A DNA stretch of 64,000 nucleotides from MGBC163016 sp910588905. GTDB lineage: Bacteria; Actinomycetota; Coriobacteriia; Coriobacteriales; Eggerthellaceae. Below, piece by piece: positions 24,842 to 32,970 of this stretch. The notes under the pieces are model-generated. The model searched no databases and had not been told where the DNA came from. It worked only from the letters and a program-made list of their open reading frames with translations. The stretch is from NCBI GenBank assembly GCA_948616985.1, contig CAPGDO010000009.1, positions 1 to 64,000 of the forward strand, given 5' to 3'. Made by a program: the position numbers and the translations under genes. Position 1 is the first letter of the stretch. Every line of letters starts with the position of its first letter.

Positions 24842-25870
24842 TCAGTCTCCGAAGAGCTTTCTTTGAGAGATGAGGCCTTTGGGCTTATCTGTCACCCAAT
24901 CAAGGTGCTCACGAGCTTCCGGAGCATCAGGGTTCGCAGCGAACGCCAAGCATTCTGCATTGATGGACACGAGCAACTCCTCAAGGACGATCGAAGCGCT
25001 TTGGGCAATGAAGACCTTGAACGCCTGGTACAGATCAGATCGCTTCGTTGCGTTGGCGCCAGGTGCATTCTTGGAGAGCCAGGAATGCAATGCTGCGTCA
25101 AGATAGATATCCTGCTCAGTTCCGAACCGCCGAAAGGCATCATCGATAGGCGACCAATAGATGTCGAACAGACGCTCTTGCTCTTCCTGGCCATATCTCA
25201 CCAGCAGCACATTGCGAAGCAAGTCCGTCGTTGAAAGGGGTCGTCCCTTCGCATTGAGGCTTTCGAAGACCTGTTGTGGTCTGTCTTCCTCCTCCAGCTC
25301 GACTAACACCACCCGGAGAGCATGCAAGCCTTCAAGCATTGCTTCCCCGTCAATTGACGAAGTTTCCAGCTTCTCTTTGAAATGAAGGTGATTTTCCAAA
25401 AGAAGCTGCGAAGATTCATCGGCCACCGGAAGCCCAACGCCATCGATCAGATGAGCTAGCGTTGGCATATCAGCCTCTGATGATCTTAGCTTGAAGATGC
25501 CCGGAGCAACATGGAGATACTCCGTATCTATCTGAGCCGCTTGAGCCAAAGCTCCCTCTTCGCGCCAATGATCTCTGAGAGCTATGAGCATTAACATGAC
25601 CGTAGTGAGACGCTGCTGCCCATCGATCAGGCTAACCCGACGAAAACCCTGCTCACGCATGAGCGCATCCCCACCGTCATCGGCTTCGGGGCGAGAGATG
25701 ATGGTACCCGAGAAATGGGTCTTACCCTGATCAAGCGCCCTCAGCACATCATCCCACAACTGATCGCACTGTAGACGGTCCCATGAATAAACGCGCTGGA
25801 AGATGGGAATGAGATACCGTGTCCCCGGCTCTTCCAAGATATCCAAAAGCGGCACAAGAGATACGATCAT
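24842..25870 (-). CDS. DUF262 (GmrS-like) protein, second of a tandem pair
   Basis: 342 residues. The N-terminal DUF262 motifs are clear: IPIFQRVYSWDRLQCDQLWDD (about 22-42) and SLIDGQQRLTTVMLML (about 79-94), the DGQQR nucleotide-binding/ParB-like signature, then VFESLNAKGRPLS. The C-terminal DUF1524 HNH nuclease domain found in GmrSD-type and many DUF262 proteins is absent and the protein ends about 130 residues after the FESLN motif. DUF262 proteins act in type IV restriction of modified phage DNA and related defence. An AAGGAG ribosome site precedes the ATG. It starts 27 nt after its paralogue, so the two form an operon. Confidence 0.82.
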   Translation of the reverse strand: MIVSLVPLLDILEEPGTRYLIPIFQRVYSWDRLQCDQLWDDVLRALDQGKTHFSGTIISRPEADDGGDALMREQGFRRVSLIDGQQRLTTVMLMLIALRDHWREEGALAQAAQIDTEYLHVAPGIFKLRSSEADMPTLAHLIDGVGLPVADESSQLLLENHLHFKEKLETSSIDGEAMLEGLHALRVVLVELEEEDRPQQVFESLNAKGRPLSTTDLLRNVLLVRYGQEEQERLFDIYWSPIDDAFRRFGTEQDIYLDAALHSWLSKNAPGANATKRSDLYQAFKVFIAQSASIVLEELLVSINAECLAFAANPDAPEAREHLDWVTDKPKGLISQRKLFGD

Positions 25871-25897
25871 GATCGCTCCTTCTCCTCTCCCCGAAAG

Positions 25898-26980
25898 CTA
25901 CCAGCACGAATCTGTTTCACGAAGCTGCTCGCGGAGCTTTTGAGCATAGGCTTCATTGTTGGCTTTCTTGAGCTCGTATCCTGCCGTTAGGGTTGGGGCA
26001 CCTATCTCAGCCCAATCAATGCCGGAACGAAATCTCTTGACCCCGTGGTAACGGAAGTTCTCGGCCCACATCAAGCAAAAGCCGCGAAGCTCCCGCAAGA
26101 TAGGCTCCTTCTCGCCTCGGTATACATCCTCAGCGTATTTCTTAAAGGAGTTGTAAACCTGCCCTGCGCTCAAGATGCGAGCACCCTTGAGCCGTATAGA
26201 AAGCCAGCTCTTGATTCCCGTATTGAGCTTCAAAGAACCAGGGTCCGGCGCGAACATCTCTTGGCTCGGTTTCCAATACTGCTCATATAACCGCGTCTGC
26301 TCATCATGGCATTCCGCCAAGAGAAGGTAATTGCGCACCATGTCAGCCACATTGAGCTGAAGGCCCTTAGAATTGATGCTCTCGAAGATGGCTTGAGCCT
26401 CTTCTGGATCATCCACGTGCACCAATACCACTGTCAGGCATCGTAGCCCCTCAAGGAGTGCTCCAAGATCGAAGCCACCCATCTCCATCTTCTCTTTGAA
26501 GAAGGATAGATTCTTAACAATGGTGGAAGACGGGTCCGCCTCTTTGCCTCCAACGACGGCTCTATAGGCAGGGATGTCGTGTTGGGACAATGTGAGCTTG
26601 AGCGGATCATTGTCATCACCTCTGCCTCTCCCCACGATGAGATCGGTCATGATGACATCAGGGTCTACCCCGCATTCGCCACTCTCTTCTGGATGTTCAT
26701 TGAGGTAGTGCGACAGAGCCAAGATGATGAGAGAGACAGTGGTGAGACGCTGCTGTCCATCGATGATCTCGAAGACGCGCACCTCCCCTTCCCTATCATC
26801 CACACGATAGAGCAACGTACCAAGAAAGTGGTTCCTGTCAGCCCTGCCGGCTCTCATGATGTCAAGCCACAGCTCCTCGCATTGGGATGTCGTCCAGAAA
26901 TAGAGACGTTGGTAGGCAGGTATGATGAAACGCCCATCACTTCCGATGAAATCCAGCAATCCGCTCTGCATCACTTCCAT
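25898..26980 (-). CDS. DUF262 (GmrS-like) protein, first of a tandem pair
   Basis: About 360 residues from the ATG at 26980, which has a GAGAGGGG ribosome site; a GTG start 30 nt upstream is possible. Motifs: IPAYQRLYFWTTSQCEELWLD, then EIIDGQQRLTTVSLIILAL, then IFESINSKGLQLNVADMVRN. It aligns by motif order with the next gene along its whole length but is clearly diverged, so this is an old duplication or a designed pair. No DUF1524/HNH segment is visible. If it works in defence, the nuclease would have to come from another protein. Confidence 0.82.
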   Translation of the reverse strand: MEVMQSGLLDFIGSDGRFIIPAYQRLYFWTTSQCEELWLDIMRAGRADRNHFLGTLLYRVDDREGEVRVFEIIDGQQRLTTVSLIILALSHYLNEHPEESGECGVDPDVIMTDLIVGRGRGDDNDPLKLTLSQHDIPAYRAVVGGKEADPSSTIVKNLSFFKEKMEMGGFDLGALLEGLRCLTVVLVHVDDPEEAQAIFESINSKGLQLNVADMVRNYLLLAECHDEQTRLYEQYWKPSQEMFAPDPGSLKLNTGIKSWLSIRLKGARILSAGQVYNSFKKYAEDVYRGEKEPILRELRGFCLMWAENFRYHGVKRFRSGIDWAEIGAPTLTAGYELKKANNEAYAQKLREQLRETDSCW

Positions 26981-27089
26981 GAAGGCACCCCTCTCTGTTC
27001 GTCTCCACACAGTATGATGGCCTTAGCCTCCTAGTGCTTTACAATATCGTACAAATTGTTCAATAGTTCCCTTCAAGGAAGCTGGATCC

Positions 27090-27653
27090 ATGCCCGTTAC
27101 CAAAGATGCAAGATTCGAAAGCAGCGCGAAACGCATCCGAGATGCACTCGCAGGCCTCCTGCGAACGAAACCTCTCATGGAGGTCACCGTAAGCGAACTT
27201 GCCCGATCAGCCTCGGTGAGCCGCGCCACGTTCTACGCCCACTACGGTAATCTGAACGATGTCTATGAGGAATTGGTAGCGGAAGTCATGTCCGATGTGC
27301 GTACCTTCTCAGAGCGATTCTGTTCTGAGAGCATCGGCTGCTCAGGAGAAGGCAAGCCGCTCTACTGCGATCGGATACGATCAGAACAGCGCTACGCTGG
27401 AGTGATCCGCGAAGTTGGATTCTTCCCCGCCATGATGGCTTTCACCTGGGAAGACCTTGAAGCGAACGCTGACGCTGCCGCCAAAGGGATTGACCAAGGC
27501 GCTCTGCGCGCTCTACGCCTGTTCCAGATGAGCGGATGTCATGCTGTGGCTACCTCCGAATTCGCCGAACGCAGTGATTGGGAACACATCCGCCAGGTCA
27601 TAGATATCTTCATTGATGGCGGGATGCGCGCAGTAGAGGAGATACACATCTAA
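27090..27653 (+). CDS. TetR/AcrR-family regulator
   Basis: 187 residues. The N-terminal helix-turn-helix reads MEVTVSELARSASVSRATFYAHYGNLNDVYEEL, the standard TetR DNA-binding pattern with the FYxHYxN helix 3 to 4 turn. The C-terminal ligand domain is unremarkable. An AAGGAAG ribosome site lies about 10 nt before the ATG. It diverges from the DUF262 operon and converges on the molybdoenzyme FeS gene. The target is unknown. Confidence 0.87.
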   Translation: MPVTKDARFESSAKRIRDALAGLLRTKPLMEVTVSELARSASVSRATFYAHYGNLNDVYEELVAEVMSDVRTFSERFCSESIGCSGEGKPLYCDRIRSEQRYAGVIREVGFFPAMMAFTWEDLEANADAAAKGIDQGALRALRLFQMSGCHAVATSEFAERSDWEHIRQVIDIFIDGGMRAVEEIHI

Positions 27654-27749
27654 GCCTCGAGAAACGCAGAGACAAGGAATAGTGCATGCAGATGCTCAAG
27701 GGGAAACGACCCACCGCCGCCTCCCCTTGCGTACGAACTGAACGTGCTC

Positions 27750-28166
27750 TTACCGAGCGCTGGCGTAATCGATCTGCGCTCGGGTATCCGTGCCAGCACC
27801 CTCCTGCTGCCATATTCGGACACCACGCTGCTCTACCCGTGCCCGAGCCTCTCCGTAGGCAGAAGCAGGGTCGTCATCGTTGCCGAAGGCAAGCGCCTGG
27901 GTAGGGCAATCCATGACGCAGAACTGGGGCAGGTCCTCTGCCATGCGTTCGGCACAGAACGTACAGCTGGGCAGGTAGATGGGCTGCCACCACATACGAA
28001 GGTCAGGGTAGACCCCTTCGGGACGATCGATCCCCAAACCTGAGCCATGGGTCTTCACTTCTACTCGATATTCATCGTCTTGGAGGTGATTGCCGACCTT
28101 GCAAGCCATCGCACAGGTCCAGCACCCTATACAACGATCTACATCCACCAACATCTTATACGCCAT
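27750..28166 (-). CDS. Small [4Fe-4S] ferredoxin subunit of a molybdoenzyme
   Basis: 138 residues. Two cysteine sets are visible: RCIGCWTCAMAC (CxxCxxCxxxC) near residue 12, and SCTFC...FCVMDCPTQA near 78-100, enough for two [4Fe-4S] clusters. DmsB/NrfC-type subunits normally carry four clusters in about 200 residues, so this is a shortened form. It should pass electrons to the catalytic subunit encoded 3 nt upstream. The ATG has GGAGG eight nt before it. No membrane-anchor gene follows. Confidence 0.88.
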   Translation of the reverse strand: MAYKMLVDVDRCIGCWTCAMACKVGNHLQDDEYRVEVKTHGSGLGIDRPEGVYPDLRMWWQPIYLPSCTFCAERMAEDLPQFCVMDCPTQALAFGNDDDPASAYGEARARVEQRGVRIWQQEGAGTDTRAQIDYASAR

Positions 28167-28169
28167 GGC

Positions 28170-30557
28170 TCATGCCTCCTTGCCTGCATAGGGGCGGATA
28201 TTGCAATAGGAATCCCAATAGCAATCAGTAGAACCAGTGAGCGAGCTCATGGCCTCTACATAGGGATTAGGATGATGTCCAGCAGCCAACCAGTCAGCGA
28301 ACCACTTATCCTCAACAGGCCCTTGGGAGTCTTGTCCAGCGCACTGATGGGTGATCTCGGCATAGGTACCCTCTTCGAACTGGCGGCGCCGCCAGCCGAA
28401 CCATACATGCACAGTGCCGTCGGGTACTGATTCATCCAGCACCAACCTCGTAACCACATGACCTCGATCGTTGTAGACCTCTACCATGTCATCTTCGTCC
28501 AACCCAAGACGTTCGGCTTGAACAGGATTCAACCGCGTGGCCGGAGTCTCACCTGAGAGCTTTATGGTGATGGGATCGTCAGTGAAGCTGGACTGCATGA
28601 AGAACCGCTGACGCCCTGTGAATAGCTGATAGGGGTATTCGTCAGACTTGCCGATCTTGTTCGGCTCGAGCACCTTCGTCACTGCCATGCCAAGGTCAGC
28701 CAACTTCTCGGAGTACATGATCTCCATGCGACCGGTCTCATTGTCAAGCACCTCTGCCGGATTCAGATAGGGCGTGTATTTGGGCTCCGGAGGCGCGGCG
28801 GCGCGGATCATCTTCTCCTGCTTCAGGCGCTCATAGGTGACGGGCGGCTGAATGCCAGCTATCAGCGGGTAAGGCGTCTGCAAGCGGATATCGATGTACT
28901 CCGGCCCCGTCATGGTGAAGTAGTCACCCAGGCCCACCCGCTTCGCCAATTCAGAGAACACCCACACTGGCTCATGACCGTCCACTTGCGGCTCAATGGC
29001 CGGCTCCTGGAGGATGATGTGGTTGTAGCACGCGCCAGTGATGAGATCCTCGCGCTCGAATGACATGAGGTCGGGTAACACGTAGTCTGCTATCTCGCCG
29101 GTATCGGTCAACCACACGTCATAATCAACCACCAGCTCCATATCACGCACTACATCCAGCCACCTCTGACGATCGGGCTGCTGATGCACCGGGTTTCCTG
29201 AGCATACGATCAGTGCCTTGTACGGGCTATCCTCAGCTTCTGCCTTCGCGAACCACTCCGCCATCCGCACAGGAACGGACTTCACAGCAGCCACACCATC
29301 AGGGCAGCTGATAGGCACATCGTTGAACACGAGCGGCCAGCTCTGCAGCTGCAACGCCTCGAAGACACCAGAACCCGGCTTGCCTAAGCGGCCCGTCAGC
29401 GCACCAAGCAACAAGAACTGCCGATAGGTCTCATTGGAGTTGCGATAGCGCAGGCCATAGCCCGACAGGATAAACGCGTTTTCAGCCTGAACCCAATCGC
29501 AAGCCAATCGCTCAGCATCGGCAGCCGTGATGCCGCATTTCTCGGCAGCGAGCTCGAAGGTATATTCAGCCGCACCGTCTTTGAGCTTCTGAAGCGCCGT
29601 GGCGCAGGGACGCCCGTTGGCCACATAGCTGCCGAACAGCGGGATATCAGCTCCCTCAGGATAAGCGCCCGCCTTAGGAGCAACCGGTACAGGTGTGCTT
29701 GAGACGGCATCCCACACGAAGTAGCAACCATCGTCACCGCGCAGCAGCTGTCCCGTCTCATCATCTACCAGATAGGCAGAGATGGTACGCGCTAGCAAGT
29801 AGTCATCAGCCTGCAAGTCGTTCTGCAGGATGTAGTTCACCATGGCCATGGCCAGATAGCCGTCACTGGCAGGCTTCATGGCTACGAACTCATCAGCGAA
29901 CCCAGCAGTGCCGTCGAAGATAAGGCCGAGATCTACGATCTTTGCCCCGGCCTCGCGCGCCCGTACGAGATTCTGAGCACAACGCATCTGATTCTCAATG
30001 GGATTGCAACCCCAGACATAGATGAGGTCGGTGCCCACCATGATACGCGGGTCGATCACCGTGCGAGGGAACTCACTGCCAGCATTGTAGAACTCAGCAT
30101 AGAACGGCCCGTTATCCAAGCCGATGGAACCCAAGGGCACCGTGACGCCGAAGGTGTTCGCGAACCGGAAGGGCATCAGATTCTCAAAGCTGTACTGAGC
30201 GGGTACACCGGCACCCAGGTTCCAGAGCACCACTGATGACGGCCCATAGGTGTCGCGGATATGGCACAGCTTCTCGCCGATCTCATCCAGCGCTTGGTCC
30301 CAGCTGATCTCTTCAAACTGGCCGCTTCCGCGCTCACCCACACGCTTGAGCGGTTTCTGCAAGCGCTTGGGATCATAGGGCTGGCGTCCAGCCAAACAAC
30401 CCTTCTGGCAGATATGCCCGTCAGGTTCTTCTGGCTCTGAATAGACGACCCGCTCCATGCGCTCGATCTTCCCATCCTTGACGATGGTCTTCAATGCGCA
30501 ATAGTCATGATCACCCCATCCAGGACATGCCGTGTACACGAAGGACTCTTCGCTCAT
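28170..30557 (-). CDS. Molybdopterin oxidoreductase, DMSO-reductase family
   Basis: About 795 residues from the ATG at 30557 (TGAGGTG ribosome site); the frame is open further upstream but that part looks non-coding. N-terminal Cys residues (YTACPGWGDHDYC... then HICQKGCLAG) match the [4Fe-4S] motif. Bis-MGD-binding landmarks include KRVGERGSGQFEEISWDQALDEI, IYVWGCNPIENQ and a C-terminal molybdopterin dinucleotide domain with ATRLNPVQAERLGLDEDDMVEVYNDRG. There is no Tat signal, so it is likely cytosolic. The substrate is not determinable. It is followed by its FeS subunit and divergent from a tandem-MarR regulator. Confidence 0.9.
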   Translation of the reverse strand: MSEESFVYTACPGWGDHDYCALKTIVKDGKIERMERVVYSEPEEPDGHICQKGCLAGRQPYDPKRLQKPLKRVGERGSGQFEEISWDQALDEIGEKLCHIRDTYGPSSVVLWNLGAGVPAQYSFENLMPFRFANTFGVTVPLGSIGLDNGPFYAEFYNAGSEFPRTVIDPRIMVGTDLIYVWGCNPIENQMRCAQNLVRAREAGAKIVDLGLIFDGTAGFADEFVAMKPASDGYLAMAMVNYILQNDLQADDYLLARTISAYLVDDETGQLLRGDDGCYFVWDAVSSTPVPVAPKAGAYPEGADIPLFGSYVANGRPCATALQKLKDGAAEYTFELAAEKCGITAADAERLACDWVQAENAFILSGYGLRYRNSNETYRQFLLLGALTGRLGKPGSGVFEALQLQSWPLVFNDVPISCPDGVAAVKSVPVRMAEWFAKAEAEDSPYKALIVCSGNPVHQQPDRQRWLDVVRDMELVVDYDVWLTDTGEIADYVLPDLMSFEREDLITGACYNHIILQEPAIEPQVDGHEPVWVFSELAKRVGLGDYFTMTGPEYIDIRLQTPYPLIAGIQPPVTYERLKQEKMIRAAAPPEPKYTPYLNPAEVLDNETGRMEIMYSEKLADLGMAVTKVLEPNKIGKSDEYPYQLFTGRQRFFMQSSFTDDPITIKLSGETPATRLNPVQAERLGLDEDDMVEVYNDRGHVVTRLVLDESVPDGTVHVWFGWRRRQFEEGTYAEITHQCAGQDSQGPVEDKWFADWLAAGHHPNPYVEAMSSLTGSTDCYWDSYCNIRPYAGKEA

Positions 30558-30713
30558 GGACACCTCACGCTCCTCTCTCTGGCGTGGTTCCTGTCTACGC
30601 AGCCATTCTGCATAGAACCATGAGCCTATTTGTAAGCCTTTGCTTCTCCTTTGGGAATGGTAGTTCGTCAACAACTGTCATATTGAATAGTTTTATCATT
30701 GAACCATATCGAT

Positions 30714-30731
30714 GTTAAACTATGAGTTAAC
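30714..30731. promoter_or_regulatory. Candidate operator between molybdoenzyme and tandem-MarR gene
   Basis: GTTAA-N8-TTAAC inverted repeat 25 nt before the regulator ATG, in an AT-rich divergent region that also holds TTGAATAG...CATTGAA-like half sites (about 30683-30702). The size suits a MarR-type winged-helix dimer, and the neighbouring gene encodes two such domains. Confidence 0.4.
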
Positions 30732-30756
30732 AAGGTCATCGAAAAGGGAGAGCATC

Positions 30757-31791
30757 ATGGGAGCAACAGCCCAGCTTCAAGAAGGCCTGACTGAAGACGC
30801 GATCTTCCAGAAGGGGCCGAGCGAAGGACTGCTCAAGGCCCCAACAGCACCTCTTCCTCCCATTGGGGAAGCACGGCCCGAAACGGTAGCTCGCAGACAT
30901 ATTGAGCAATGCCACCTCCCTGAATTCTCCTTCGCCTTCGACTTCATGAGCGACTACCTCACCATGATGGACATGCTGGCGAAATCCATCACCCACGAAC
31001 TGCACGACCTCTGCAACATCACCCCTTTACAATACCGTATCCTGCTTCGCATGCTCGTTCCCGCTCCCATACGAGCAACCCAACTCGCACACGACTTAGA
31101 CGTAGGCGTGTCCACGATCTCTGTTGCCCTATCGAAGCTGGCAGACAGGCTCTTTGTTTCCCGTCACGACAGCGCAAGAGACATGCGCTCCGTTGAGCTT
31201 TCGCTGACGAAGCAAGGGCGGAAGATGATAGAGCGGGCCGACGAGGCCATCTATGCCGTCATGGCCGAATACTGGAGCACGCTCACTCAAGAACAGCTCG
31301 AAGCAGCTATCATCAGTTCGCTTCTCGCCGTCAAACGCCATTCTTACCCCCGGATGGAGAATGGTTCACCGCGGCTTGATACCGCTCTGGTAGACACCGT
31401 GATGATCTCACGAAGGTTGACCGGCCATGCTCTCAAGGAAGCAGGACTGACCATCAATGACTACCGCATCCTCCTTGCGCTCAAGATCATGGGAACCCCC
31501 TGCCCTACCACTGATGTGGCGAAGTTCCTCTTCCTGAATGCAAGCGATATCACCGGATGCCTCAAGAACCTGGAGGGCTGTGCGTCCATCACCCGATCCC
31601 GCTCCGAGGACAACCGCAGAGTACGCATGATCCGCCTTACACCTAAAGGCGACGATCAGGTTCGAAGTCTGCTCCCCGTAGTTTTCGATGCCCTGCATGA
31701 GACATGCCATAGCAGCGATGCCTTGATCGATATACATATCTCAGCTGCTCGCGATCTGGTAGCCCGCAGGCGCCAATACAACAAATTCTAA
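30757..31791 (+). CDS. Regulator with two fused MarR-type domains
   Basis: 345 residues from the ATG at 30757 (AAAAGGGAG ribosome site). Two winged-helix units follow each other: about 75-190 (NITPLQYRILLRML, IRATQLAHDLDVGVSTISVALSKLADRLFVSR, SVELSLTKQGRKMIERAD) and about 210-330 (LTINDYRILLALKIMG, PTTDVAKFLFLNASDITGCLKNLE, RVRMIRLTPKGDDQVRSL). Each has the recognition helix and the D-R wing of MarR proteins. MarR proteins are normally dimers of single domains; this chain could fold as a pseudo-dimer. It is divergent from the molybdoenzyme gene and is its likely regulator. The 155-nt gap after it shows nothing definable. Confidence 0.82.
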   Translation: MGATAQLQEGLTEDAIFQKGPSEGLLKAPTAPLPPIGEARPETVARRHIEQCHLPEFSFAFDFMSDYLTMMDMLAKSITHELHDLCNITPLQYRILLRMLVPAPIRATQLAHDLDVGVSTISVALSKLADRLFVSRHDSARDMRSVELSLTKQGRKMIERADEAIYAVMAEYWSTLTQEQLEAAIISSLLAVKRHSYPRMENGSPRLDTALVDTVMISRRLTGHALKEAGLTINDYRILLALKIMGTPCPTTDVAKFLFLNASDITGCLKNLEGCASITRSRSEDNRRVRMIRLTPKGDDQVRSLLPVVFDALHETCHSSDALIDIHISAARDLVARRRQYNKF

Positions 31792-31946
31792 CCAAAGAAA
31801 AAGCTGAGCATGGACGAGCTCGCATGCATCACAGGGACATCTTCTCCGCGTAACGATTCCTCTGCAAACAGATGCAATACCCGCGAACGCTGGTCACAGG
31901 AGCCTAGAATCTCTCCGAAATAGGCCAGCAGGAAGGCAGGGATATC

Positions 31947-32960
31947 ATGGGCATCGCATCCAAGAGCCTCAAGATACCGAAGCTCGCACTCAGGGCAGGG
32001 ATCGCCGTAGCCCTAGGGGCCGGGGCAGCCGCAGCGAGCGTTGCAGGAGTGCGCGCCTTCAAGCGCCAGATCACGAAGACGTGTATGCCCTTCTATGCTG
32101 CCTCTGATGCCTGCTTCACCATCCCGGGGCTGGATTCGGGCTTCGTTCCCCAAGACCTCTTCCATATCGAAGACGAGGACATCTGGCTCTTCAGCGGATA
32201 TCAAGCCAACCGCAAGCCCTCTCCTCTCTACCGCCTCTCCCCTGATGGCACCACCACAAAGCTCACCATCAAACTGCCCGATGGATCACTCTACAAAGGT
32301 CATGGAGCAGCTATCGCCGCCACGGTTGAACATGGATTCCTTACGGTAGCGGACGGCTATGTGGTGATGCCCACCGAAGGCATCCTCAGAGCCGTTGATG
32401 GGGATATCCTCCAAGCCACCGCCCACGTCCCCGTAGAGCTCATGCCTGCCTTCATGAACATCCATGATGGCGTTCTCTATATTGGCGAATTCCACCACAA
32501 CCTGTTCTACCAAACACCTCGCAGCCATTGGCTGACAACACCCACCGGTAAGACGAACCCGGCGCTGATGTATGCCTACACCGCTGATGAGAAGGGGCTC
32601 TTCGGCTTTGCCCAGCAGGCATCTGCCGTCTTCTCCATCCCGGGGAACATCCAGGGGATGTGCATCACCGCCAACGGCAAGCTGGTCCTCAGCCGCTCCT
32701 GGGGCTTTCGCGATGCCGAAGTGCTCGTCTATGACGTGAACAAGCTGGAGGCGGAGGGGACCTACATCGTAGACGGCCACGAAGCACCATTGTTCTTCTT
32801 GGATGATCGCAGCCTTGAGAGGACCATCACGGTACCGCCCATGGCCGAAGGCGTGGACGCCATCAAAGACCATGTGTATCTGTCGAACGAATCTGCCAGC
32901 AACCTCTATCTGTTGGGAAAGGCCGATGACGGGAAGTATGTCTATTCCTTCACGGTATAG
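31947..32960 (+). CDS. Exported or membrane-anchored protein, propeller-like
   Basis: 337 residues. The N-terminus is a positively charged stretch, then a hydrophobic segment (LALRAGIAVALGAGAAAASVAGVRAF) acting as signal or anchor, so the rest is outside the membrane. The remainder is rich in short beta motifs (LFHIEDEDIWLFSGY, LYRLSPDGTTTKL, HDGVLYIGEFHHNLF, NIQGMCITANGKLVLSRSWG, DHVYLSNESASNLYL) that suggest a six-bladed propeller of the SMP-30/strictosidine-synthase type. No catalytic residues can be assigned. Its stop is 10 nt from the convergent helicase gene. Confidence 0.65.
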   Translation: MGIASKSLKIPKLALRAGIAVALGAGAAAASVAGVRAFKRQITKTCMPFYAASDACFTIPGLDSGFVPQDLFHIEDEDIWLFSGYQANRKPSPLYRLSPDGTTTKLTIKLPDGSLYKGHGAAIAATVEHGFLTVADGYVVMPTEGILRAVDGDILQATAHVPVELMPAFMNIHDGVLYIGEFHHNLFYQTPRSHWLTTPTGKTNPALMYAYTADEKGLFGFAQQASAVFSIPGNIQGMCITANGKLVLSRSWGFRDAEVLVYDVNKLEAEGTYIVDGHEAPLFFLDDRSLERTITVPPMAEGVDAIKDHVYLSNESASNLYLLGKADDGKYVYSFTV

Positions 32961-32970
32961 GCAACGCAGA

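Noticed and set aside
27090..27653. A regulator belonging to the DUF262 pair
   Set aside because: It is divergent from the pair but I see no operator shared with it, so no link is claimed.
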